A stretch of DNA of 64,000 nt from Parafrankia discariae (GTDB taxonomy: Bacteria > Actinomycetota > Actinomycetes > Frankiales > Frankiaceae): positions 1 through 64,000 of the forward strand of contig NZ_KB891181.1 of NCBI RefSeq assembly GCF_000373365.1, written 5' to 3'. Below the pieces are notes generated by a model. The model was not told where the DNA came from. It did no database searches and saw nothing but the letters and a program-made list of their open reading frames with translations. Below, in pieces: positions 8,845-17,594 of the stretch; the stretch's first letter is position 1; each line of letters begins with the position of its first letter. A program made the translations under genes and the position numbers.

Positions 8845-9783
8845 GTGGTCAGGATCATCAGACAGGTCGTGGTGGCGGTCGCCACCGGCGGCGCAACTTT
8901 TCTGCTGAGCTATCTACTCGACGGAGAAACGACCTGGACGACGATGCTCTCCGTCTTCATCGGCGGCGTCGTCCTCACCGCGCAGCACCTGGTCGACGTC
9001 GAGAACGGCGTCGAGGCGGTCGGCCGGCGGCTGGACCGGGTCGACCGTGGCGTCCGCCTGCTGGAGTCGTTGGAGAACTCGGCTGTCGAGGTGGCGGTTC
9101 CCGGTGCCCGGCCCGTCAGCGGGCTGGTCGAGCGGGCCGCGAAGCTGGTCCCCCCGGCACCCGTGCTGGGCCGGCTCGTGGCCGAGGAGATCCGGGCGCT
9201 GAACGAGCTGCTGCGCGGCCTGGAAGGTGATTCCGTGACCTGCCAGGGCGAGGATCGGGACTGGATCCTGGCGCTCACCCGGGGAACCCGGCACACGATC
9301 TCGGCGACCAGCACCACCGCCGCCGACGGCGGGCGGCGTAGTTTCAGCGACGGATTCTGGAAGAGCGAGCTCGGCCGCGCGTATCTCGCGGCGCAGCAGG
9401 AGGCGGTCGCCCGCGGCGTGCTCGTCCGGCGGGTATTCATTCTCAACAACGAAAAGGTCCGGCGTAACGCGGATTTTATCAAGATCTGTGATGACCAGCG
9501 GAAGGCGGGCATCGTCGTCCACAGCGTCGTGGTGCCCGGCGGCGACCAGCTCGGCGGCGGGACGGGCTGGCGCAAGACCTTTCGTGACTTCATTCTGTTC
9601 GATGACGAGGTCAGCTACGAGGTGGAGGTCGGCGCTTTGCAGGGCGCCAGCATCACCAGCACCCATCTGAAGTTCGACCGGACGCGCATCGGTGAGCGCA
9701 TCGCGCTGTTCAACGAGATCTGGGCCGAGGCGCGGGCGGCCGAGGCGGGAGCGGGCGACGCGGCCGGGCCCGCGGCGAGCTGA
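8845..9783 (+). CDS. Membrane-anchored protein of unknown function, sixth gene of the cassette
   Basis: A 312-aa protein with two N-terminal hydrophobic segments (VVVAVATGGATFLLSYLL at about 8-25 and MLSVFIGGVVLTAQHLV at about 33-49), a short heptad-like linker (VEAVGRRLDRVDRGVRLLESLE) and a C-terminal alpha/beta domain. The latter holds TISATSTTA, FWKSELGRAYLAAQQEAVARG and VRRVFIL, a pattern reminiscent of the PLD-like effector domains seen in actinobacterial conflict genes, but without an HKD motif. The GTG at 8845 is chosen for the GGGGGAGGG before it; the frame is open from 8815. Close spacing to the SCO2521-like gene suggests one transcript. The protein probably tethers the cassette's output to the membrane; that is inference. 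Confidence 0.6.
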   Translation: MVRIIRQVVVAVATGGATFLLSYLLDGETTWTTMLSVFIGGVVLTAQHLVDVENGVEAVGRRLDRVDRGVRLLESLENSAVEVAVPGARPVSGLVERAAKLVPPAPVLGRLVAEEIRALNELLRGLEGDSVTCQGEDRDWILALTRGTRHTISATSTTAADGGRRSFSDGFWKSELGRAYLAAQQEAVARGVLVRRVFILNNEKVRRNADFIKICDDQRKAGIVVHSVVVPGGDQLGGGTGWRKTFRDFILFDDEVSYEVEVGALQGASITSTHLKFDRTRIGERIALFNEIWAEARAAEAGAGDAAGPAAS

Positions 9784-9826
9784 GGCCGACCGGTGGGCCG
9801 ACCCGTCGCCGCGTGGGCGGCCGTCC

Positions 9827-9856
9827 GGTCTGGAGCGTCCAGGTCTGGAGCGTCCA
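9827..9856. repeat. 15-bp tandem duplication
   Basis: Two perfect copies of GGTCTGGAGCGTCCA, side by side, in the short gap between two convergent genes. They probably arose by slippage. No stem strong enough for a terminator was identified here. Confidence 0.8.
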
Positions 9857-9875
9857 GGCTCGGCCGCGGCTCCCG

Positions 9876-10478
9876 TCAGGTGAGGACGCGGGGGGCCGGC
9901 TTGCCGGGCGGGAGGAAGCGGTGCATGACGTAGAGGTCGACCTCGCCGTGCCACGGGTGGCGGTAGGCCGCGGGCAGGGTGCCGATCACCCGGAACGCCA
10001 GTGATCTCCACAGGGCCACCAGCCGGGTGTTCGCGGCGACCACCGAGTTGAGCTGCATCGCGCGGTAGCCGAGGTCGGCGGCGTAGTCGACCATCCCCTC
10101 GGCGGCGGCCCGGCCCACCCCGCGGCTGCTGGCCAGATCGGCCCCGTAGCCGTCGGCCCCGTAGCCGCCGGGGCCGAACGCGCCCCCGCCGAAGTTGACC
10201 ACGGCCGGGTCGACCAGCAGCTGGGCCAGCGCCACGTGGTCGCCCAGACCCGGCTGGCTGGGGGTGAGCAGCGCCGTCGCGACGACACGGGTCGAACCGG
10301 GGCCGTCCTCGACTTCCATCACCAGCACGTGCGCGGGTGCCGGCAGCATCCACAGGCCCCGCGCGCTCCGCTCGTCGGTGCCCGGCGCCCACATGCACGT
10401 CTCGCCCTCGGCGACGACGGCCTCCCAGACCGGCCAGATGGCCGGCCAGTCGCCCTCCGCTGCCTGACGTGTCCGCAC
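9876..10478 (-). CDS. GNAT-family N-acetyltransferase (PAT-like)
   Basis: A 200-aa predicted acetyltransferase beginning VRTRQAAEGDWPAIWPVWEAV, typical of PAT/bar-like GNAT enzymes. The acetyl-CoA site is expected in SSRGVGRAAAEGMVDYA, followed by MQLNSVVAANTRLVALWRSL and FRVIGTLPAAYRHP, a C-terminal pattern common in this subgroup. A Gly-rich insertion (FGGGAFGPGGYGADGYGAD) interrupts the usual beta-4 region. The GTG at 10478 has AGGA about eight bases upstream; a longer frame to 10619 lacks domain-like sequence. The substrate is unknown. It converges with the SCO252x block and lies just after a leftward lipoprotein gene. Confidence 0.75.
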   Translation of the reverse strand: MRTRQAAEGDWPAIWPVWEAVVAEGETCMWAPGTDERSARGLWMLPAPAHVLVMEVEDGPGSTRVVATALLTPSQPGLGDHVALAQLLVDPAVVNFGGGAFGPGGYGADGYGADLASSRGVGRAAAEGMVDYAADLGYRAMQLNSVVAANTRLVALWRSLAFRVIGTLPAAYRHPWHGEVDLYVMHRFLPPGKPAPRVLT

Positions 10479-10515
10479 ATACCGATCCTGCCCGCGAACG
10501 CCCGGAAATGGGGCG

Positions 10516-11046
10516 TCAGCTCTCCGCGGGGGTAGCGCGTTCGACTGAGAATCCCGTGCATCCGCCCACACCGTCGACGCCGCCATCGACGCGGTCGGGT
10601 GTGCCGGCCCTCGGGGCACCCGTGAGATTCACCATCTCGTAGCCGGCGGGGCGGCTGACCCATTCGTGGCCGGTGAGCGATATCCGCCCGCCCTGAACGG
10701 ACCCGGTCATGGTGAACGAGCCGCGGGGAACAGCGGGGTTCCCCGGCAGCGGGTAGAAGTCGAAGACGGCGGTGAGCGCGGCCGGGTCGGTCCCCGCGAT
10801 CCGCAGTGACAGGCCGGTGGCTCCCTGGGCGCAGGTGTGGCTTCCGCGCCACGTCCCGTCGACCGCGACCCCGTCGACGGCCGGGCCGCTCGCGGACGGC
10901 GGGGCCGAGGCCGCCGCGCCGACGGGGCCACCGGCCCCGGGCGTGGCGCTCCCACCGCCGCAGCCGGTCAGGACGAATGTGAGACCGGCGAACAGAACGA
11001 CCGCCGGCGATCCCGTATTTCGAAGGCTTCTCGACCCGCGTCGCAT
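10516..11046 (-). CDS. Putative secreted lipoprotein
   Basis: A 176-aa protein with a type II signal peptide: a basic N-terminus (MRRGSRSLRN), a hydrophobic run and the lipobox LTGC with Cys at residue 29, followed by a Gly/Ala/Pro linker. The mature domain (VAVDGTWRGSHTCAQG, LRIAGTDPAALTAVFDFYPLP, GSFTMTGSVQGGRISLTGHEWVSRP) looks like a small beta-rich domain. GGGAGG lies eight bases before the ATG. The product should be anchored on the outer face of the cytoplasmic membrane. The function is unknown. Its gene runs divergently from the TIR-domain gene, with about 250 bases between. Confidence 0.7.
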   Translation of the reverse strand: MRRGSRSLRNTGSPAVVLFAGLTFVLTGCGGGSATPGAGGPVGAAASAPPSASGPAVDGVAVDGTWRGSHTCAQGATGLSLRIAGTDPAALTAVFDFYPLPGNPAVPRGSFTMTGSVQGGRISLTGHEWVSRPAGYEMVNLTGAPRAGTPDRVDGGVDGVGGCTGFSVERATPAES

Positions 11047-11300
11047 TCGGGGTACCTCCCATTCGCCGGTGCCGCCGTCACCGGCCGTCCGGATGAGCAG
11101 TTTTCCGGGGCGCCGAACGATCCGCGATGTGGCTGTCGTATCCCCGACGCTGCGCCGTGCGGCGGTACCGCGCCGGACCGGCCGCGTCAGGGCACTACGA
11201 TTGTGGTCGACACCAGTCGACGGGCAGCACGGAGGGCCCGCGTGGGCGTCGGAATGCATGAGGTACCGGCATACGAGGCACGAGCCGGACGGGGGAGTCC

Positions 11301-12851
11301 ATGGCCAGGTCCTTTTCCGAATCCGAGCTGGGTGAACTGGCGAGGGTCTACCACCGGAAGCTTTCCGCCACATCACTGTTGGCGCGCGCGGGTATCGACC
11401 GCGAGAGTCAGCCCAGCTGGGACAGCCACACCTCCCGGGACTTCTGGTGGGAGGTGGGCGAGGAGGTGGCGTCGGGACGAGGCGGGCCGGACGCCGCTGA
11501 CCGCGTCCTGGCCTTCGCGGCCGAGGAGTATCCCGGTAACGACGTCTTCCGCCGGTCGGCCGGCGGCCCGTCGCACGGCTCCCCGGCTCCGGCTTCGGTC
11601 CCAGCCCCGGCTTCGGCCGCGGCCGGGAGCGCCGCCGCTGTGCCGGGCGTCTCTGTCGGGGGTGGCCGGGCCGCCGAGCCCTTCGGGAGATCCGGCCCGT
11701 CCGGCTCGGCCGCTCCGGTCTCCGTCCTGGGGACGATCGTCGTGGTCGACGCGGTGGGCTTCAGCAGGAACGGTGCGCTCGTGCATCTGGAGTGGCGCAA
11801 GGGCATCAGCGCCGTCACCGCCCAGGCGGCGGCCGCCGTCCGTATCCCGGCGGACTCCATGTACTTCAACGACCGCGGTGACGGATTCATGATGATCGTC
11901 GAAGGTCGGGTACCCGCCGAGGCGGTGGTCGCCGACTTCACCCGGGAGCTGCGGATCGCCCTCGGCGAGTACAACCGCACCCGCAACAGCGTCGGACGGA
12001 TCCGGCTGCGCGTCGCCGTGCATGAGGGCCGGGCGTTCGTGGACGGCACCGGCCTCGCCGGCACCCCCGCGATCGTCACGGCGAGGCTGGTCGACGCGAA
12101 AGAGCTGCGCGGCGTCCTCGGAAAGGCCGACGGCCCGGATACCGCCCTGATCGTCTCGGACGCGATCTACCAGTCGACGGTCGCCGAGCGGCTGCGCGGG
12201 CTGGACCCGGACGACTTCGTGCGGGTCGAGGTCGACATGGAGAAGTACCAGGGCGTCGCGTGGATCGCGGGACGCGAGAACGCCGACACGGCCGACACGG
12301 CCGGCGCGGCCGGTTCGGGGGAGGAGGCCCGTACGGTGGCGGCCGAACAGCTGCCGGTGCCCGAGCCGGCGACCGGCAGGTGGGATTTCCTGATCTCGTG
12401 CACGGAGGCCGACGTGGACTGGGGCCAGTGGATCGCCCACCAGCTCCAGGTCGCCGACTACAAGGTGCACCTGGACGCCCTCGACATGGTGGCGGGCACG
12501 GGCCGCGTCGCGGAGTGGCACGACGCGGTCCAGTACTCGACCCGGACGATCGCCGTGCTGAGCGAGAGCTACCTGACCGCGGCGCGGAAGATCCAGTCCC
12601 AGTGGCAGGCGGCCTGGGAGAGCGACGGCACCGGCGCCGGCGAGGGCGGGGTGGAGCGCAGGCTGATCCCGGTGGTGGTCCGGCCGTGCAGCCCGGGTGG
12701 TCTGCTCGGGGGCATCACCCCCATCGACCTGATCAGCCGCCTGGACGACCGGGAGGTCGCCCGCGAGTACCTGCTGGAGGAGATCGAGGCCACGTTGACC
12801 GGGCGGCGCAGGCGGTCGGCCACCGCACCCCCGTTCCCGGGAAGGAGCTGA
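11301..12851 (+). CDS. EAD1 - nucleotidyl cyclase-like - TIR domain fusion protein
   Basis: A 516-aa three-domain protein. Residues about 3-85 (ESELGELARVYHRKLSATSL, then DFWWEV and AEEYPGNDVF) match effector-associated domain 1, a death-like adaptor of actinobacterial conflict systems. Residues about 145-330 form a class III nucleotidyl-cyclase-like domain with both metal-binding aspartates (VVVDAVGFS and RGDGFM). Residues about 360-505 form a TIR domain (WDFLISCTEADVDWGQWIA, LDMVAGTG, IAVLSESYL); a clear catalytic Glu of NADase TIRs is not obvious around KIQSQWQAAW. A Pro/Ala-Gly linker joins the first two domains. Family knowledge: EADs recruit partners by like-like contact and TIRs deplete NAD or make signalling nucleotides. 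A regulated immune or signalling role is inferred. Confidence 0.75.
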   Translation: MARSFSESELGELARVYHRKLSATSLLARAGIDRESQPSWDSHTSRDFWWEVGEEVASGRGGPDAADRVLAFAAEEYPGNDVFRRSAGGPSHGSPAPASVPAPASAAAGSAAAVPGVSVGGGRAAEPFGRSGPSGSAAPVSVLGTIVVVDAVGFSRNGALVHLEWRKGISAVTAQAAAAVRIPADSMYFNDRGDGFMMIVEGRVPAEAVVADFTRELRIALGEYNRTRNSVGRIRLRVAVHEGRAFVDGTGLAGTPAIVTARLVDAKELRGVLGKADGPDTALIVSDAIYQSTVAERLRGLDPDDFVRVEVDMEKYQGVAWIAGRENADTADTAGAAGSGEEARTVAAEQLPVPEPATGRWDFLISCTEADVDWGQWIAHQLQVADYKVHLDALDMVAGTGRVAEWHDAVQYSTRTIAVLSESYLTAARKIQSQWQAAWESDGTGAGEGGVERRLIPVVVRPCSPGGLLGGITPIDLISRLDDREVAREYLLEEIEATLTGRRRRSATAPPFPGRS

Positions 12852-12893
12852 CCGCTCCGGGGCACCGGCCGGTTCAGCGGGGTTCGGCGCGGT

Positions 12894-13244
12894 TCAGTGC
12901 CAGCCGAGCTCGTCCAGCCGGTCGTCGCCTATACCGAAGTGGTGCGCGATCTCGTGGATGACGGTGATCCGCACCTCACGCACGACGTCCGCCTCCGAGG
13001 CGCTCATGGCGCAGATCGGATTGCGGTAGATCGTGATGCGGTCGGGGAGCACGCCGCTGTACCAGTCGCCCCGCTCGGTGAGGGGAATTCCCTCGTAGAG
13101 GCCCAGCAGGCCGTCCGCGGAGTCGTCCTCGACCAGGATGGCGACGTTGCGCATCCGTCGTCCCAGCTCGGGCGGCAGGCTGTCCAGCGCGGCGACGACC
13201 AGTTCCTCGAACCGTTCCGGGCTGACGGTGACCACGGTTCCCAT
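12894..13244 (-). CDS. Minimal zincin metallopeptidase (DUF1025 family)
   Basis: A 116-aa protein of the short metallopeptidase-like family found in most actinobacteria. The zinc motif HEIAHHFGIGDDRLDELGWH closes the protein: HExxH, with a third ligand expected in the GxxDxxLxxLG part. The segment GDWYSGVLPDRITIYRNP precedes it, as is normal in the family. The ATG at 13244 is used; the frame extends ten codons upstream. Whether members cleave proteins is not established. It converges with the TIR-domain gene. Confidence 0.85.
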   Translation of the reverse strand: MGTVVTVSPERFEELVVAALDSLPPELGRRMRNVAILVEDDSADGLLGLYEGIPLTERGDWYSGVLPDRITIYRNPICAMSASEADVVREVRITVIHEIAHHFGIGDDRLDELGWH

Positions 13245-13313
13245 CCTGCCGTGCCGGCGCGGCACCGCCGGCACGACAGGACGGTCGGGGTCACATGACA
13301 GGACGGCCGGGGG

Positions 13314-13913
13314 TCAGGAGAGGGCGACCAGGGCGCCGAGGGCGAACCCCACGGCGGCGAGCCAGACCAGGGTCGGCAGCGCGTGCAGCCAGCCGGCCAG
13401 GGGGTGCCGCCGCGCGGCCCCGCCACCAGCGCCGGCCCCGCCACCAGCACCAGCACTGGTGCTGGCCCCGGCACCCACCGGCTCGGGAGTTCGAGTGGCC
13501 GGGGCGGGCGGGGCGGCCTGCCCGGGAACCGGCCGGCGGCCCTGCCCGGCCAGCATGGTCTCGGCGTCGGCGTTGTCGAGCTGCGGCCGCGGCGGCGCGG
13601 CCGGCGGGCGCTGGACCGGCCGGAACGCCCGGAGCAGGACCTCCGGGCCGGCCAGCCCGCCCAGCCGGATGCGGATCTCGCCGTCGACGGCGAACTGCTT
13701 CGCCCGCGCGCCCTCGCTCCAGACTCCGTTGGTGCTCAGGTCACGCGCCGTCCAGCCGTCCGGGCCCGGGGCGAGCTCGACGTGCCGGCGGGAGACCTTC
13801 GTGTCGGCGACGGTGATGTCCGCGTCGCGGCTGCGGCCGATCACATAGGACCGGTCCGGGGTCAGCTCGACAGTTCCCGTGGCCGTGGTCACCCGGATGG
13901 TGCTCAGGTCCAT
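13314..13913 (-). CDS. FHA-domain protein with C-terminal membrane anchor
   Basis: A 199-aa protein. The N-terminal forkhead-associated domain (residues about 1-95) has the phosphothreonine-binding signature YVIGRSRDADITV, SRRHVEL and DLSTNGVW, including the conserved G-R, S-R-H and N residues. A Pro/Ala/Gly-rich linker of about 70 residues leads to a single C-terminal hydrophobic segment (LPTLVWLAAVGFALGALVAL). FHA domains read Ser/Thr-kinase output, so this should be a membrane-tethered phosphopeptide adaptor. No kinase gene is visible nearby. It lies 13 bases after the stop of the Rieske protein gene, in the same direction. Confidence 0.8.
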   Translation of the reverse strand: MDLSTIRVTTATGTVELTPDRSYVIGRSRDADITVADTKVSRRHVELAPGPDGWTARDLSTNGVWSEGARAKQFAVDGEIRIRLGGLAGPEVLLRAFRPVQRPPAAPPRPQLDNADAETMLAGQGRRPVPGQAAPPAPATRTPEPVGAGASTSAGAGGGAGAGGGAARRHPLAGWLHALPTLVWLAAVGFALGALVALS

Positions 13914-13926
13914 GTTCTCCCCCTGC

Positions 13927-14382
13927 TCAGCCGCTGAAGACGGCGCCGTCGCGCACGGTCACCGGGATCGGCGCCAGCGGCTGCTTCGCCGGCCCGGCGA
14001 CGCGAGCACCGGTCCGCGCGTCGAACTTGCTGCCGTGGCACGGGCAGATGATCTGCCCTCCCTCGACCGAGCTGACGTTGCAGCCCTGGTGGGTGCAGAC
14101 GGACGTGAACGCCTTGATCCCGTCGCCGCCGTCCCGGGTCAGGACCGTGCTGGCGTCCTCGATGACCAGGCCGCCGTTCGCGGGGATGTCGGCGAGGTTG
14201 GCCAGTGGGGTCGTGGGGTTCCCCGCGGCCGGCGCGCCGCCCGCCGCGTTCGCCTCGGCGGCGGGCGGTTTCGGGTCGGCGGCACTGCTGCCCGAGGCGA
14301 TCACGTAGCCGGCGGCGGCACCCGCCGCGGTCACGACAAGGCCGGGAACCACCACGCGCCGTGTCGGAGCTTCCTGCGTCAT
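13927..14382 (-). CDS. Exported Rieske [2Fe-2S] protein
   Basis: A 151-aa protein with a Tat-like N-terminus (TRRVVVPGLVVTAAGAAAG) and an Ala/Pro linker. The Rieske domain has both cluster motifs: CTHQGC (Cys and His ligands) and CPCHGSKFD. The end, PIPVTVRDGAVF, is usual for small actinobacterial Rieske proteins. The ATG at 14382 follows AGGAAGG at good spacing. It lies 11 bases after the DUF6529 membrane-protein gene and is probably co-transcribed with it, which suggests that the two pass electrons between a membrane b-type protein and an outer-face Fe-S protein. The partner substrate is unknown. Confidence 0.85.
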   Translation of the reverse strand: MTQEAPTRRVVVPGLVVTAAGAAAGYVIASGSSAADPKPPAAEANAAGGAPAAGNPTTPLANLADIPANGGLVIEDASTVLTRDGGDGIKAFTSVCTHQGCNVSSVEGGQIICPCHGSKFDARTGARVAGPAKQPLAPIPVTVRDGAVFSG

Positions 14383-14393
14383 GCCGGCCTTCC

Positions 14394-14990
14394 TCAGTAT
14401 TTCGGGATGTCGGGGCGGGTGAAAAACCACAGCGACGCGCTCAACCAGAGCACGACGAGGGTGAGGAGAACCGCCGACCCCAGTACCGGCAGCGCCCATC
14501 CCGGGAGTTTCCGCGTCCGCAGGCCGAGCATTTTCGCCGCGTAGGCACCGTAGAAAACGCACCCCGCGAGGCTGTGCACAAGCACGCGGGAATCGCTGCT
14601 GGCGAATCCGAGGGCCCAGATGCAGTGGAACGCGACGGGCAGCGTCAGCACGAAGGCGACCGTGCCGCTCCAGCGGTGGACGGGAGCCGTCCAGCCGGGC
14701 GCCCGGCCGGCCCCGGGCAGCCGCCCCCACATCCACAGAGCGGTCGTGAGCTGCACCAACAGGAGGACGGCCGCGGCCGTGGTGAGCCAGGCCTTCATCG
14801 GCAACATGCCGGAGAAACCGAGGGTGAACAGCGGTCGACGGGCGGGGTCGTGGGTCTTCGAGTAGACCGCCAGCGCCAGCGTGACCGCCACCCCGGTCAA
14901 CAACGCGACGGCGAGGCCCAGCCCCACCGAAGGCGCACGTGTGCTATCTCGAGCCGTATCCGAACCGGAACCTTCCGTGCCCAGCGCCAT
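14394..14990 (-). CDS. DUF6529-type membrane protein (b561-like)
   Basis: A 198-aa integral membrane protein with about five or six hydrophobic segments (GLGLAVALLTGVAVTLALAV, AWLTTAAAVLLLVQLTTALW, WSGTVAFVLTLPVAFHCIWA, LVHSLAGCVFYGAYAAKML, LPVLGSAVLLTLVVLWLSA). Histidines inside or next to membrane segments (VHRWSG, FHCIWAL, VHSLAG) resemble cytochrome b561/DUF2231-like haem ligands. The gene pairs with the Rieske gene directly downstream. Haem binding and direction of electron flow are inferred from the histidines and the pairing only. Confidence 0.7.
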   Translation of the reverse strand: MALGTEGSGSDTARDSTRAPSVGLGLAVALLTGVAVTLALAVYSKTHDPARRPLFTLGFSGMLPMKAWLTTAAAVLLLVQLTTALWMWGRLPGAGRAPGWTAPVHRWSGTVAFVLTLPVAFHCIWALGFASSDSRVLVHSLAGCVFYGAYAAKMLGLRTRKLPGWALPVLGSAVLLTLVVLWLSASLWFFTRPDIPKY

Positions 14991-15128
14991 CCGCCTCCCC
15001 GTTCGCCGAAATCCCTGCTCGGCGCACTATGCAGCAAAAATGGGGGTGCGGTCTAGTTTCGTCGCTCGGCTGACAAGCCGACGGGAACTCGCGTCCTCGG
15101 ATAGAAACGGAAGTTCGATTCCGGAAAC

Positions 15129-15224
15129 CGGGCGGCGGGCGGCCGGGCGGCAGCAGGCGGGCGGCAGCAGGCGGGCGGCGGGCGGCCGGGCGGCAGCAGG
15201 CGGGCGGCGGGCGGCCGGGGGCGG
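15129..15224. repeat. GC-rich imperfect tandem repeat
   Basis: Built from CGGGCGGCGGGCGGCCGGG blocks alternating with CGGGCGGCAGCAGG; the pair occurs twice almost perfectly, with partial copies between and after. It lies between the membrane redox pair and an unknown gene. It does not encode a protein. It looks like a slippage-prone array rather than a CRISPR: there are no spacers. Confidence 0.8.
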
Positions 15225-15234
15225 CGGCCGGCCG

Positions 15235-15256
15235 GGCCGGGAGGATCCTCCCGGCC
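15235..15256. terminator. Perfect 22-bp palindrome, possible terminator
   Basis: Positions 15235-15256 read the same on both strands (centre GGATCC). In RNA this would give a strong GC stem with a minimal loop. It lies about 140 bases past the stop of the leftward gene ending at 15398, so it may end that transcript. No U-tract follows. A protein-binding role is also possible. Confidence 0.45.
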
Positions 15257-15397
15257 GGACGGGCCGATCCGGCCCTTCCGACCCGTCCGGCGGACGTCAC
15301 GCTCGGGTCGTGACCTTCTGATGCTGGCCGAGGGACCGGGAGCGGCTCTCCGGGGGTGCCCGGGTGCCCTGTCCCGCCCTGCCACGGGTGGCCGGCG

Positions 15398-15835
15398 TCA
15401 GTGCAACGGACCCTGGCAGTCCTTGCACCGCTCGCTGAGGATCGACAGGAGCTCGACCGCCTTGATCGAGGCGTCCCGCACCTTGGCCAGGTCCTGCGAG
15501 GAGTTCAGCCGGAGCAGCGCGGACTCCGCGCCGTCGGTCGCGCCCTCGCTGAGCGCGTCGACGATCTCCGCCGCCGGGGTCCCGTACTGGTACAGGAGGA
15601 CCTGCTTGTCCTGGTAGGACGGCAGCTCGGCGGGGAGGTGGCCGAGGCCGACTCCGGCGAGTTTCCGGCTGAGGATCTGCCGTACATTGGTGCCGAGCCG
15701 GCCGTAGCCGCCGATCTCGCGCAGGACTGCCATGTCGATCCGATAGACACCGTTGTTGCCGACGACCGCGGTGCGCAGTTCTTCCCATGTGATGGGCGAG
15801 CCGGTCCAGGCGTCGACGGCCTGAGCTTCCGTCAC
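15398..15835 (-). CDS. Hypothetical protein
   Basis: A 145-aa protein that I do not recognise. It has a globular-looking N-terminal half (GSPITWEELRTAVVGNNGVY, LREIGGYGRLGTNVRQIL), a central YQDKQVLLYQYGTPAAEIVDAL and a helical C-terminus ending CKDCQGPLH, where a CxxC might bind metal. Neither a signal peptide nor a membrane segment is seen. Codon use is typical of neighbours, which supports a real gene. It is the closest gene upstream of nifH but points away from it, so it shares only the intergenic region with the nif operon. Confidence 0.6.
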   Translation of the reverse strand: MTEAQAVDAWTGSPITWEELRTAVVGNNGVYRIDMAVLREIGGYGRLGTNVRQILSRKLAGVGLGHLPAELPSYQDKQVLLYQYGTPAAEIVDALSEGATDGAESALLRLNSSQDLAKVRDASIKAVELLSILSERCKDCQGPLH

Positions 15836-15880
15836 TTCCTACCGTCCTGGCTTTCGGTACCGCTGCTGATGGGACCGAGC

Positions 15881-15922
15881 TGTTTGCTGGGTGCTGTTTG
15901 CCGGGTGCTGTCTGCCGGGTGT
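15881..15922. repeat. Three tandem copies of a 14-bp unit
   Basis: The unit TGTTTGCYGGGTGC is repeated three times with one or two changes per copy, immediately upstream of the unknown leftward gene (start 15835). Given its place it could affect that gene's promoter, or it could be simple slippage. No dyad symmetry is seen in the unit. Confidence 0.75.
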
Positions 15923-17548
<1,626 letters not shown>

Positions 17549-17594
17549 GGCTCCGGCCACCTGCTCTGACACTGTCGAGGATGAGGTCCCGATC

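Noticed and set aside
15129-15224. GC-rich repeats as a CRISPR or coding repeat
   Set aside because: No spacer structure, irregular unit length and no protein frame with sense.
15398-15835. Unknown gene upstream of nifH as nifV or a nif regulator
   Set aside because: Only 145 aa, no homocitrate synthase motifs and no DNA-binding motif; it points away from nifH.
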